64,000 nt of DNA from Lactifluus volemus. Its lineage: Eukaryota > Basidiomycota > Agaricomycetes > Russulales > Russulaceae. A program made the translations under genes and the position numbers. The notes under the pieces are model-generated. The model saw nothing but the letters and a program-made list of their open reading frames with translations. It was not told where the DNA came from and did no database searches. Below, in pieces: positions 1 through 11,927 of this stretch (positions are counted from its first letter, which is position 1; each line of letters opens with the position of its first letter). The stretch spans positions 62,001 to 126,000 of the forward strand of contig WTXI01000080.1 of assembly GCA_022376515.1 (NCBI GenBank), read 5' to 3'.

Positions 1-896
1 CAGCTCTCAGGGATGAACATTATGATGTTAACTTGCGTACATTTGCTGTTCCGGTCCAGTTCTAATATGCCTGCAGGTACTACATAATTTACGTATTCCA
101 GGGCGCAGGCCTGACGCCCCGTCGCAGCAACCTCGTCGCCGACTCGGTGCAGTATGTACTCAACGTCGTCTTCACAGTCCCAGCAATCCTATACATTGAT
201 AAGTGGGGTCGGCGGCCAATGCTCCTCACTGGAACACTCTTGATGGCATCCTTCCTCTTCCTTGTTGGCGGACTTCAAGGCCACTTCGGCAGTTGGAGCG
301 TTGTTGACGGTTGTCATGCTTGGGTGATTCAAGGACATGACAACATTACAAAAAGTGTCATAGTTTGCTCGTATCTCTTTGTGTGTAGGTTCGTTCATCC
401 AGCCCCCAAAACTTGTTGTTCAGTGCTCATGTCCCCTAGCTATGCTATTACCATGGGCCCCGTCTCCTGGACGTATCCTGCCGAAATCTTCCCGATGCGC
501 GTCCGTGCCAAGGCAATCGCTTTGTCCACCGCTTCGAATTGGCTGTTCAACTTTAGCCTTGCATGGGCAGTCCCTCCCAGCCTAGATAACATCACGTACA
601 AGACTTTTTTTGTCTTCGGAACATTCAACCTCGCCGCATTCATTCATGTTTTCTTTATGTTCCCGGAGACGGCAGGACGCACACTGGAGGAAGTAGAAGA
701 GATATTCGGGCACCGCCAGACTTTCACTGCATGGCGAGTTGACCGTAGCGTGGGCCGGAAGACTCTCGAGCAGGTTGTTGAACTCAAGGAAGTTATGGCA
801 CGTGCAAATTTACGGCCACACTCCCCAGAGGGAAACGTTTCTGAGCAGGATGTTGAGAGGGGTTCGAAGACGTCAAGAAAGTTGGCTAGGTGGTAA
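1..896 (+). CDS. MFS sugar (hexose) transporter, 3' part
   Basis: Plasma-membrane sugar porter of the major facilitator superfamily; only the C-terminal half is in the window. Three exons are readable: 1-26, 77-388 and 440-896, with introns 27-76 and 389-439, the second exactly 51 nt. The first exon reads QQLSGMN, the motif at the start of TM7 in sugar porters. Then come a YIDKWGRRP loop, a PVSWTYPAEIFPMRVRAKA stretch (TM10 and the loop carrying the PE-x-R sugar-porter motif), and FMFPETAGRTLEEVEEIF, the PETKG-like end of TM12. The hydrophilic tail of about 65 residues is normal for fungal hexose transporters. No frameshift is seen. The exact sugar cannot be read from the sequence. The 5' half lies upstream of base 1. 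Confidence 0.93.
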
Positions 897-1681
897 TCTG
901 GTAGATGTCACGATGTCATTCCAGGAATAGGGTATTTCACCCATGTGTACTTTGGATGGCCATTGACTTGTGGAGTAATAGAAAAAAATGACTCCGTGTG
1001 GAATGCCGAAGCAAAAGGATAGATCCACAAGTTGTAAACGCACCCACGTCGAATCAACTGGTAACATTTGCCTGGGTTTAGCAATCTTAAATCTGCATTT
1101 AGTAACTACTAAGATAGTATTACAAACACGCTGTCCCCGTAACTATGAGATCGGGAGGGCGGAGGGGGCCGTGTAGGACATGGCATTCTACTCGATGTTT
1201 CGTGGGCAGGATGTTATTCAAGGTAGCCTTTAGCATCCTAGGGAGGATGCTTCGGGTCCCAGATCCGTAGGCCGAGCATATGCTTTGTGTGACTTTGATG
1301 AAGCGGGCCAACACCTCATCACCACGGGAGATACGTGGTAGGAGTAATCACGGTCGACGAGGTGGTGACGTGGTCAACAGTTTGCATCGGGGTTCCGCAG
1401 GGGGTTGATCGGGTCGGAAACTTGCTGAGTATGAGCTGTCCCTTTATTAGCCGAGTGAAAGTGGTGGTGACTGAAGGGTCGCAGTTCTTCGGGCCATCAG
1501 GCCTCAGGCCTTGTAGGGCGGTGGGGATGAGAGGCTAGAACGTTTGTCTAGCGCGGCCCGGTGTTTCCGATAGCCACAGATTTCCCATCACCAGTTAAGG
1601 CAGGGGAATTGTCATGCTCCCAGCTCAGTAGCGTCAGGACCTTTTTACTTCTTCTCATATTAATCTCCCATGAGAATATAG
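897..1681. other. Intergenic, nothing recognisable
   Basis: Holds the 3' flank of the sugar transporter and the 5' flank of MED12. Only short ORFs without family resemblance are present. The first coding part of MED12, possibly a short exon with the start codon, may lie near its right edge. Confidence 0.5.
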
Positions 1682-4600
1682 TTCGAAAATGCGCGAGCAA
1701 GACAGGCAAAGCTGCCACTTCAACTCCAGGTAGCACATCCACCAGACTGGCTGCCCGAGGCGCACTCTTCTGCCGACCTTGGTGAGTTCATATCCTCAAT
1801 GTAACACACGAACGGCACTAATATATCTATTACGTAGGTCGTTTTGGATATCACTTTCCGCATCCAGGTCAAGAAGAAGATATCTTGACGGAGACAAACG
1901 TCAAGGATGGCTTACATCTACCCACTCCCGTTGCCGTGCGTGTCTTTCTCTGTACCTAAGGTTACTGTCAGCTGAACTAGGTGGTAAGGCCGAGACATGG
2001 GGAGCGCTGGAAACGTTTCGACGACGCTCAAAGGAGACTGATACAGTTGCGGAGCTTGAGGATCTCATGAACCAGATTTTCGCCCGCCGTGCAGATGCTG
2101 TGGTCATCCAGTACGTCAGTCAGCTTTCCCTTTCGGGGCCCCAGCTATGCGAAATCTTAACGTTCCCACAGACCGTCCAGCTTCCGTATACCCCAAAGGG
2201 TTACTCCCAATGATGCCAAGAGACAGGCTTGGTTTGCGGACCTCGCCGATCCCTCAGTCCCGCTACACAAGCTCGGAAAAAGCGTTCCACACGGTGCAAA
2301 GGGTCAAGATTTGCTCGATTTGCTCCATGCCAACACTGTAGAGATCCCGCGGGCTGTTTGGTTTCTGCGCGTCTTTGGTGCAAATGAGGTTGCCGGTCTA
2401 CGCCATAAACCTGGTTATGACCCGACGCAGTATAGCGTTGAGTGGGCGAACATCGTGACGAGCTATCTGAAGAAGCAGTTGGGCGATATCATCCTACCCA
2501 GCGCACCCCGTCCAACTCTGAACATCAAGAGTGTCTTCCGAAGCGTATTGGCGGACGGCGAGACAAGGGCTCGGTGGATATCACGATTCACGTACAGGTA
2601 ATACGACCCTGTAATTACAAAACAGCTCGCAAACTGATCGCTCTATCTAGCCTCGATCTCCTACGAAGCTTCTATTCTGAGGGTCTTGTCGACAATAGGA
2701 CATTTTTGTCTTGGTTGGTGCTCCAGATGTGTACTTGTAACCTTGCACAAGCTGGCTTTGTGGCTCGTCTTGCAGACGAGTATCTAGACGGGATCCTTGC
2801 TTGCCGTGCTCTCTCAAGGCCTTTCGTGGACGCTTGTCTCTCTAAACTATCCGAGGTACAAATTCAAAGCTACTTTTTTTACCATTTTCTCTACTAACAG
2901 ACGAGCCAGATTCGAGGTTCTTCTTCCAGGGAGTTCCTACCCTCTGTTGAGAACTCGTTCAGAGTTTTTTTGCGAGTACGTATATCCTCGCAGATTTCGG
3001 ATGTCGAGTTAATAAAGGCCTTAGCGAGCTTGTCTTGCCATCCCTGATGCATTCATTTCCCCACGGATGTGGATAGCACATGCAGCCCTCCTACAAGAGA
3101 TCTTGAATGGAAATTCCCGACCCAACCATAACGCCCGTCCAACCGAAACCGTCTATTCTATGCTGGCGGATAACTTGGTAGATATCCAAAAGCGGAATGA
3201 TGCGATGTGGTTTCGTAATCTCCCTCCACGTGTTCTTGCACGTCTAACAGAAGCGGTTTCGGATGTCACTGTGAGCACGTCGTCGCCGTTTCCCGTTTCC
3301 CGCTCACTGTTTCCTGATTTTATCTGTGCATCAGAAACTGAATTCTGTCGGACCTACGACTGACCTCGAAAACTTCACATTTTTCGATGGCGGTATAGAG
3401 AGCGAGCAACCATTTGTGGCAAAGCTTGACCGCCTCCTTACTTGGTCTGTCACCCCACTCCAGTTCGGAGATCATCGTCCATACGTCGCGGCCACGATAC
3501 TCCGTCGCGCAAGAGTGCAATGGGGTGCGCGGGCGGCACGGCGGAATTCCACTGCACCTGATGGGAAACTCCAGGATTTGCTGTTTGAATGGCTCGACCG
3601 GGACGAGACCTGCAACGAGGTGGCTTCAGTCGCGCTGCTATTTGGAGAGCTAGTCAGAAGCGAGCTATTCTCTTATGCATCGTACGTGCAACGATTGATT
3701 GCGCGATGCGAGCCCGGGCTTCTGTGCTCAGAGGTAGGCGCAGTCATCTATACCGGGCCAGCTATTGATAGTTGAGTATAGGAGACCGGATCCCGGCACC
3801 GCGAGTTTCTGCGGTGGATTCCATTGCATAACTCGACAGCTGCGATAGTCAATCAGCGCCGCGTTACGTTATATGGCGTCAGAGCGCGCAGCATCCCCGA
3901 GGAAAGCAACGAGCGGGAGATGCGTAGGGAAGTTCGGCTCGTGTTTCCTGAGATATTCAATCCAGGTATGTTGCCCGTACTCTTTCATATTTTTCTTCTG
4001 AAGATATACACGGGACGTCAAGGCACTGAAAACGGGCCTCCGCCACTTCCGTCCACTTGTACCGCACTATTGGATGCTCCGCGGTATCAGCAAGTCAGGA
4101 CAATCAGACAGTGGTTCCTCCCGTTGCTCCTCAAACAGCTTTCCAAGTATGACACATTCTTGAATTTTGTTGTACTACTAACATTATCGACTACCGCCAT
4201 AGCTTTCTAGATAATCCACTCACCCATGTATTCGTGAGAGTGTACTGTGTCGCTGCCGATCTTATGGCTCAAGTCAAGTGCTATCGCGCTCTGCTGGAGG
4301 TAGGCCCAGTTCTATTCTCCAAGACCTGAACTTGATCAGTTATTATTGCCTTTCGGTAGTTGAGCCTTGGCGTCTTAGAACGTCCCTGTGGATCAGAACA
4401 CCTGACAATTGTCGTAGAAACGCTGCACCGATATTCTCCTATCTGGGCGGGCATGGGCGTGCTGAGGGACATCACTTTAGCACTCTATGCTGCGGAGCAG
4501 TTATGCAAGGCCCGAGGGACACATTGTTGCATCTTGCTAGACCTGTTGTTGGAAATGGATGCTGGTCGTTACCTTGATGTTTCGGCTCGCAAGAACGTCG

Positions 4601-7384
4601 ATCTGGAGATCACTACATATGCCCAGGTAGGCGACGGCAATCTTCTAAGACATTGTTTTGTTTTAACACACTTCGTCCAAGGCTCTGCGACCTTCGGGCA
4701 GCGATACGGAGCTTTGTCCGAAGAAAATTCCCGAAATACTCATGCTATCAAATGACCCACTGCCTGACGCAGCGTATATCCTTGCCAATAGCCTCTGGTT
4801 CCATTATCACAAGTCACCGGATTGGGCATGGAGCATCTGGGACAATACATTCGCTGCATTGCGCGTTCAGGCTGATGCAGCTCCACGTGACGCGCGTTAC
4901 GCTACCTTCCTGTTTCACATCGACCAGCACCTTCCTAATGGACTTGACGAGCATGTCGCCCAGTGGTTCCAGGAAACGGGGAAAGCGGAACTGACATCAA
5001 TCGATGGTCTAGCTTGGACAAGCCTCACACGCACGCTGCTGCATCTTGTCGTGCAAGGCGTGCTCAAAACTACCACGATTCTAAAAGGCTTGGTCTACCC
5101 TCTATGGAGCCACGCTCTCATATCGGGCACGGCCGAGTGTGAAGTATACCTCCGAGCGGCCCATGACATTTTTTCGCGCCTCGTACTATCTGGCGAGGAA
5201 GACTGGGGTAGTGATATCGTGGAACTGCAGCGCGTGCGCGTGAGGCGACAGGACGTTTTCTGTGCATCACATCTCTCCCTTCTCGTTGCCGCCATTCCTA
5301 CACTTGTTTTTCTCGAGCATGCGCCGCACGTTCCTGCCGAATTGCGTCTTCGTGCCGCCGCGCTACGTGATGCGGTGTGCGGCTCGGTCGAGTTCCGCCA
5401 AGGGATATATCGCGATCTCAATGCCGTACGCGATGCCTTCGACAAGTCGTTGCAGTACGATGCACTGGACGAAAGCCTCGTAGAACCGCTGATGGATGCG
5501 CTGCGTCTCATTCTCAACGTCACACGTACAGGTGAGTCTGATATGAGACGGATATCATGTATCCAACCGACAAAATGAGGTAGATACGGCGACGATTGGA
5601 TCTTCGGAATGGCTGGATACATCTGCGTTACTGAGTCCTTGGAAGTTGGCAGCGACTACGATTGAGGTACAGTTCTCGCTGAAGCAAATGGGCGAACGGC
5701 TTGTGCTGGGAACACCAAACAGGAACACCAAAGTTGACCGCCTAATCGCCAAATTCATGCATCACCATATGTCGACAGAGGAAGCTGACTTCGTTGCTGA
5801 GATGGCCCGCGGCGTTGGGCCAACCATCGCAGGCAAAGTATGTTCTCACATCATAGCATAAGTATGGTGCTCATTTAGATCTAGTTCGTGAACACAGGAT
5901 TTACTTGCATCGCCAACATCCTCAAGGGGGTGCAAACGCCTCTAACTAGCCAGGGTGTCCAAGAAATTCTCGATGTGGCAAGTGAACAACTGCGTTTACT
6001 TGCCCATGTCGTCGAACTCGCCCGAGACGACCAAACCGCGCTTCCTGTTGTTGATCAGATAGCACAGGATGGCTTCATTGACGCTCTTTCGAGCAAGCTC
6101 GAAGCTTTTGAGACACTCCTTGCTCGGCCTACTTTAGAATTGGGTGTCCCTCCCGACCAAGCGACGCAAGGTGCCGTTTTGATGGCACGTCTACTCCAGT
6201 TCAACATGGCTTTCCGCGGTGTTTGGACACCGAAGGCGCGATCTCTCAGTGAGAATCTATGCAAGTCGGTCTTCAAACTAGCACTGGTAGGCTATGAATC
6301 CCCGTTACCAAGGCATCAGGCCTCACATTAGTCAGGCTCATGGCGCAGGTGATCATCTCAACCCCGCTGCTTTCCCGCTGTTTCTTGATACATTCATGTA
6401 CTTAATCGATGGTGGGCTTCACTGTCAACATACGTACCCGATCTTATAACTCACCAACGCTTGGCAGAGCTTGCTACCGACGCCAAGGCCAACCAGACGG
6501 ACATCTTCCGCCACTACCCACAAATACGCTTGGCAGAACTTCCAGCTGATATGCCCGCTGAATACCGACAACAACTTCGCTGTCTTCTCCCATATCCACC
6601 GTCCCACGAGGGTGTGGCTGACTTGGTCCATGGTTCTCTCGACTCCTCGGGACAGACCCTCCCTGGACCCCCAGTCATGAACAGGCCATGGGATTGGGTT
6701 GAGAGTTTGGGAGACAACGCCCCCGGCGACTCCCCCTCTGAAGGCGGTATTCGAAACAACGCGTCACTATCCTTGGAGCTTTTCGCTGCTCGGGCAACAG
6801 GGGACTACGTGTGTTCAGAAAAGAATCCCCGAGGATTTCACGACGCCCTGGGGAGCGAGAGTGTGTTTGCCCGCGACTGGGCGGAGACTCGGATGCCACT
6901 CACAGACGAGAGCATCGCGCGGAGAGAAGATGATGACGTGTTGTCGTCCCTGCCCGCATTTGCAGCTGCCCGTTTAGGCATGTCGCCTGCTTCTCCCGCG
7001 TGGTCTCGCCAATCTGCTACGTCATCACGGCTGCAGAGCCCGACACAGCAATCGTTCACGCGTGGATCTGCTTCGAGATCCGATGAGCTTCTCGACATAG
7101 AACGGTCGTCGGCCGGGAGCAAGCACCCTGGCAAACGCAAAGCCTCGACAATCAGCGAAGACTCTGATATTGAGGTCGTCGAAAACTCACCTGTTATGAA
7201 GAAGGTGAAGGCAAAGGAACGAGCTGCGCCTGCCAACCGCGGGCCAGGAAGAAATAAGAGAACCTCGGGAAGGAGCAGGTGGCCCTTCATCTTTCTCTTA
7301 TTTGACGGTCCGTTTGATGAGCACGCTTTGCAAGCTCCATCACTTCCGCACGTGTTCTGTAACTTAAGTGATACTGGGTTGTGA
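1682..7384 (+). CDS. MED12: Mediator complex subunit 12 (Srb8), multi-exon
   Basis: Nuclear scaffold of the Mediator CDK8 kinase module, which links transcription factors to RNA polymerase II. The translation begins with HPPDWLPEAHSSADLG and FPHPGQEEDILTE. It continues through the diagnostic Med12 block WFADLADPSVPLHKLGKSVP, LRVFGANEVAGLR, SEGLVDNRTFLSWLV and LADEYLDG, then DAFISPRMW, NDPLPDAAYILANSLW and a C-terminal VMNRPWDWVESLG block. The tail is disordered, Ser-rich and basic. Introns I can place: 1782-1837, 1940-1980, 2111-2171, 2598-2650, 2856-2900 and 3966-4022; about ten more follow. Total is roughly 1,600 residues, normal for fungal Med12. The frame is open from 1682 but contains no ATG before the conserved part, so the true start lies upstream or in a small first exon. 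The last exon end (about 7290 or 7384) is uncertain. The gene looks functional. Confidence 0.9.
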
Positions 7385-8091
7385 CAGGGCTAATACTCCA
7401 CCTCACTCGCGCCCTAGTGAGTAGTAACATGTCCGAGTCGTGCCAGATGACATCCCAGGTCCGAGTCCCACCTTGTCCAATCCATCGCGGTCCAGAACAA
7501 TGACGCCGTCATTGCTGTAGCCCAGTAGTCTTCCTTTCATCAATAGAACGATGTGTTGGGGTCCAAGCCACGAGAGTAACCAATGATCTCATATGTAGTT
7601 CCGAGTCCTTTTCCATAGCAACGTCTAGTCGAGGCACGCTCGCTTCAGACACTAAGGTGGATCAACCCTCCTTCCGGTGACAATGAAAACACTTTAAAGA
7701 AGCAATTCAGGTCGCCGCTCTACGCGGCCATTCCCATCACCATGACCATGCCAAATATTCCCTGCACGACACATTGCCCACTGCGGAGTGGTATGAATAG
7801 CAGCAAATATTGCACAACCATGCTCAATGTGCCCAGGACTCCCTCAGGCTGAGACTTTTTTGACACATTCCGGACGTCCCTTTGTTGAAATACAGGACGT
7901 CCCCTTGGATATAAGATGGAGACCGGACTCGCGGGGACGTCCTCAATGAGTTGACGTTGATGCATTGTTGCCAGTGGTTGATGTCACCCGTTTTCACCCG
8001 TTTTTCAGATCGCCGCAGCTTGCGTGACGCGATTGGCGCATGCTGTGTGTTATTGAAAATCCAATCGAGATTCCCTTCGTCCGTGCGGATC
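7385..8091. other. Intergenic, no gene seen
   Basis: Follows the end of MED12. ORFs here are short, overlap on both strands and resemble nothing I know. A GGACGTCC-containing stretch near 7870-7945 repeats a few times but has no clear role. Confidence 0.5.
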
Positions 8092-8142
8092 TTACTATAT
8101 CGTACAGGGTCATCGTCACTACCAAGCAACCGTCACTTTCAA
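8092..8142 (+). repeat. Outer inverted repeat, left arm
   Basis: Starts TTACTATATCGTACAGGGTC and continues for about 50 bp with close similarity to the reverse complement of 32704-32756. It lies outside the 8-bp duplications of the large hAT-like element. The two arms plus flanks (8092-8337 and 32271-32756) would form one older element of about 0.7 kb if the 24-kb insert were removed. Confidence 0.7.
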
Positions 8143-8337
8143 ATAACTCAAACAATACTTGTTCAATCTCTACCAAAATTTAAATATGTATTCTATACAG
8201 CAACCTTTATGCATTGTATCAGTTTTTATCCAGCGCAGAGGTCATAAACAAGTGATGGATTTCATGGGTGGGTGTCACGTCTGCCGGTTGAGCGGCATGT
8301 CGGAGTTTAGAAAGTAAGGCCATAAATGGACACACGA

Positions 8338-8345
8338 GACGGTAA
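8338..8345 (+). repeat. 8-bp target site duplication, left copy
   Basis: GACGGTAA directly precedes the left terminal repeat at 8346. The same eight bases directly follow the right terminal repeat, at 32271-32278. Eight-bp duplications are characteristic of hAT transposons. Confidence 0.85.
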
Positions 8346-8362
8346 TAGTGTTGCCACGGTCC
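8346..8362 (+). repeat. Left terminal inverted repeat of the 24-kb element
   Basis: TAGTGTTGCCACGGTCC; 17 of 17 bases match the reverse complement of 32254-32270. The T/C-A-G-n-G start fits hAT ends. Confidence 0.85.
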
Positions 8363-8776
8363 AGCTCAGTTTGGCGCGGTCCGGTTAATGACCGCTTTTC
8401 CATATACAGAAAGCTGAGTCAAACCGAACCACTCAAGAGGGCGCGCCGAGCGCTTCCAAGTGGTTACACGTGACTCAAGTCATGGTTTCGGTACCAAAAT
8501 GGAAAGCATGTAATCATTACCATTTATAGACAATATATCCTGTCGGGCGACTTGGGCCGCTTGGGCCGGGGTCAAGTGCGCCCCAGTTATCCCACGGTCA
8601 CGGACTCACGGACTGACAAGCGGTTTTCCACTCCCTCTTTCCACACGCGCAACTGCCAGTGCACCCTCTTCCCACACGCACAAACTGTGTTTCACTCCTC
8701 TGCCTCAGCTCGCATCACCCCGCCCCACTCCACAACTCTATCCAGCAAATTTGACACCACTTACACCACTCCGCAC

Positions 8777-9060
8777 AGAACCCCTCTCGAGCTACCTTGA
8801 CACGTTGTCTGGTTGCTTTGGGGTGGATCATCTGTTGCACCCCCTTGTCCTGTCCTGTGTCTTCAAGTCCTCGGTTGCAAATCCTTCTCCTGGTTCCCCC
8901 TTCTTGCACAATAACCTTCTCGAACAGGATCGGCGTGTTGTCTTTCTGCCGAGTGGATTTGTTGTTGCACCCCCCTCCTTCCCCTGGCCGTTTCCTTGGT
9001 TCTCCCCCATCGTTGTGCACTGCATCAAGATTTTCTTTGCTTCGACTTTGAATCTTTTTT
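8777..9060 (+). repeat. Diverged 129-bp repeat units near the left end
   Basis: One well-preserved unit (about 8777-8900) and a second, more diverged one (about 8905-9000) match the reverse complement of the tandem units at 31577-31990. The shared core includes GTTGTCTGG, TTTGGGGTGGATCATCTG and TTGCACCCCC. It lies just upstream of the gene starting at 9125, so it may hold that gene's promoter. Confidence 0.7.
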
Positions 9061-9124
9061 TCACGGTATGTGTTTTGTCAACACTTTGTGTGATCGCTAG
9101 GCTGAAAGCAATAGCAGGATCTTC

Positions 9125-11149
9125 ATGTGTTCTCCTCCACCCCCGTCTGTGTTCTATGAATTTTGGGCTCCTGCCAATGATTGGCGTCCGGACCATGTCA
9201 TGCTGGCCGCCAATGTTGACTTCATCCCCTCTCCCCCGCCGCGGACCATCCCTGTTGTCAGGGTGGATGGCTTGTGGGCCGAGCATGAATGGACGCTCTA
9301 CCCGCAGCCATTTTGCTCTGATTTTCCTTATCTCCCATGGATTCCGCTCCCACCTCGCAACTCCCCCCGTGACATCCTTTCTTGTGCAGTGGACAAGACA
9401 ATGTGGCAGCCCCACGCCTCCAAAACCAACACCCATCTCGTCCAGCCTGAGGTGCTGGATGTCCTCAGAGCGAAGTTGAGGGCTGCCAAGGCTGCAATAG
9501 AGGTGCCTTTCCATGAAGTTACAACTTCCCGTGCCTTCCAGCATCCGCAAAAAGCTTACACCCGGGCCTTTGAGGCCGTTGATCGTCTTGAACGCGAGTT
9601 TGATGCCTGGCGTGACTTTGTGGAAGTCTTCAGGAATGCCCAGCATTCACTTATTGAACTACTTGCCTTTGTTGATTACTGGGAGGAGGTCAATCACTTC
9701 AATTCAACATCATGCCCTTTTCGTGCACCCACACGCGGTGCAATATTCTATGATGAAGATTCTTATGCCCGCCACGTGCGCTGGTCTATCGCTTCCTTCC
9801 TCCTCATCCCCTCTGCCACATACGCTCTGGATCCATGGAAGCGAGTCGAGCTGTCACCCCGCTCCCTGTCAAAGTCAGATCCGATGTCACCTGGGCCGTT
9901 GCTCCACTCCCTCCCCCACTGGTACTATCCTCCGCATGTGGAGGATCCTATTGCAGATTTTGAGACTGCTGCTTGGGGATATGGCCATCGCTTGGATGAC
10001 TTCATCCCAACAAAGGGCCACAAGCGACGCTTGGACAAAGTGGAGAACCGGCACCGCGATGAGGGTAAGTTTGTATCTTTTTTTCACCCACTTCTCATGC
10101 TCATGCCTTCTCCACAGCTGGCCGGAAAGCAAAGAAGGCTAAAGAATGGCAAGCTGCTCACCCTGACCCATCCAACAACCTGGAGCTGCGCCACATCAAG
10201 GACATGAAATCTGCACCTGCCTGGTTCCCCAAACGGCAGGAGATATGGGATCACGCGGTCCTTCATTTCAATCCTTTGGATATGGCCCAGGCACGATCAC
10301 CACGCTGCTTTGCATTGCCACCACTCCACCTCTTCTGGGGTAGCACGAAAGAGGAGAACCAGCGAACGTTTTACTACAACTACCTCAATCTTTGCCGTGA
10401 AATTTCACTCCGTCAAATGAACCGACTCCCTGACCTTACTACTAAGGAATGGAGATCCATCTTGGGCAACACCTATTGGAAGACACAGTGGCCCAAGCCA
10501 GATGACCCCTCGCATACATCGAGCTTTGACCTGACAAAGTTCTGGATCTATGGTGGGCCGCTATGCTTTGGACCTGGCATGAATTCTGCCATTGTTGACG
10601 ATGGGATGAATCCCACGGCGCGTCTCAGATGCCTTTGTGATGTTGAGATGGACACTGCAGATGACGTTGAAGTCCGTCAGACCACCCTCTACCATCTCAA
10701 CTTGGATCATGCCGTGGAAGAGATTAGGGAAATGGACCACCTGCAGTTTTCTCTGGATCATGTAAGGCGATGGGAGCGGGGTCGAATGACTGCTGTCTAC
10801 GGCATGACGGACATGTGGGGCCCAGGCCAGAATGGTGGTGTCAAGTCAAAGTTCTTTGAAGACAAGAAGGCATGGAGAACTTGGCTGGGCTACCTGAGGG
10901 AAGTGGTAATGGACTGGGATGGGTTTGATGCCTGGGATTGGGGTGGTTTTACAGATGTGAGGACCATCGATATTAAGAAGCTCGAACAGAAGGACTTTTA
11001 CAGACTCTCCCTGAATCTTCTTAGGTTTTTCATCCACACTTTTATGATGCGTCTTGGCTACATGCCTTCCCCCCTGTTACATCCTCTGATACTTGCTGGA
11101 CCCTGCTGCCCAAGGCACAGAAAGAAATTTGCCACAGGACTTTTTTGAT
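9125..11149 (+). CDS. Unrecognised protein, two exons (about 655 aa)
   Basis: Two long exons, 9125-10064 and 10118-11149, are joined across a clean intron (GTAAGT donor, CCACAG acceptor) that keeps the frame. The N-terminal part is Pro/Trp/Tyr-rich with many aromatic pairs and has an alpha-helical stretch near residues 115-175. The C-terminal exon begins with a basic segment (GRKAKKAKEWQ) and is rich in Trp and Asp. There is no signal peptide, membrane segment or known catalytic motif. I do not recognise the family. Its position 0.8 kb inside a transposon end, behind a repeat also found at the other end, suggests a transposon-resident or captured gene. The start at 9125 is the first ATG of the long frame. 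Confidence 0.6.
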
Positions 11150-11198
11150 GCACGCCTCATACGTTGACACTTGTATATTTTGTCCCTAATCACAGATA

Positions 11199-11450
11199 TT
11201 GACAGCACCTCATTGGGTTTGCGCATACACCGTTATGCTAGACACTGCAGAGCAGAAAATGTGTGTGGATGGAAAAGCCCTTTATGAGCTCTGGAGCAGG
11301 GTGGCGACACTTGAACGCAGACTTGAATGCCTCGACAAGTCTCGTGTTGATGAACGCAACACCGAGCTTGAAGAGGCAGAGGACCAGATCGAGGCGTTAG
11401 AGCGTGAAGTCGTGAAGTTGACTACGCGCACTGTGAGATTTGAATGGTAA
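11199..11450 (+). CDS. Small coiled-coil ORF, possible extra exon
   Basis: An 83-residue ORF whose second half (VATLERRLECLDKSRVDE and following) has heptad-like Leu/Glu spacing typical of a coiled coil. It begins 50 bp after the stop of the upstream gene and could be a downstream exon of it, reached by splicing around the 11147 stop, or an independent remnant. The nested Plavaka element begins 300 bp further on. No family is recognised. Confidence 0.3.
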   Translation: MTAPHWVCAYTVMLDTAEQKMCVDGKALYELWSRVATLERRLECLDKSRVDERNTELEEAEDQIEALEREVVKLTTRTVRFEW

Positions 11451-11746
11451 GCTCGCTCAGTCCCCTAGCGCATACATGTCTGTTCCAGGTCTTCTTCTCG
11501 CTTTCAAGGAGGGCAGGGCGCTGTTGCAATATTCTCAGCTCCGCTCCCACCTGCTTCTGTTCACGCAAGGCCTTGTTGAGCTTGGCTCTCGTCTCTTTGA
11601 TGTCTTTGCATGCTCAGTTTTTCTTTTTCTTGTGCTCTGCTTCACGCCTCGCACTCGTCTCGCTGTTTCCACTCAGCACGTAAGTCCCGGCTGAGGGTCT
11701 CTGCGCCACGCCGTACACGTGCAAGGTTGCCTCGAGTGCTCTCCCA

Positions 11747-11925
11747 CATCAGCAAAATGATATTTTACTGGAGCGACTTTTGTCACTAGCGTCACTAGGT
11801 TACTGGCTCTAGTGACATCTAGTCACCTAGTCAATTCTAGTAACCAATTCTAGCCGATTCTAGGAACGACATAAAGTTTCTAGTTACAACAGAAACTAAT
11901 CTAGATCTAGGTAGTACAGAAAGAA
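11747..11925 (+). repeat. Plavaka left TIR and CTAG-rich subterminal array
   Basis: After the TIR the sequence repeats short words built on CTAG (GTCACTAG, TCTAGTGAC, CACCTAGTC, TTCTAG) about a dozen times in 150 bp. Such arrays near element ends usually bind the transposase; that role is inferred here. Confidence 0.6.
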
Positions 11926-11927
11926 TA

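Noticed and set aside
3966..4140. Apparent frameshift in MED12 between RDVKALKTGLRHF and LLDAPRYQQVRTIRQ
   Set aside because: Using the acceptor at 4022 (GTCAAG) gives an intron of 57 nt and a continuous frame through LLDAPRYQQVRTIRQWFLP, so no mutation is needed.
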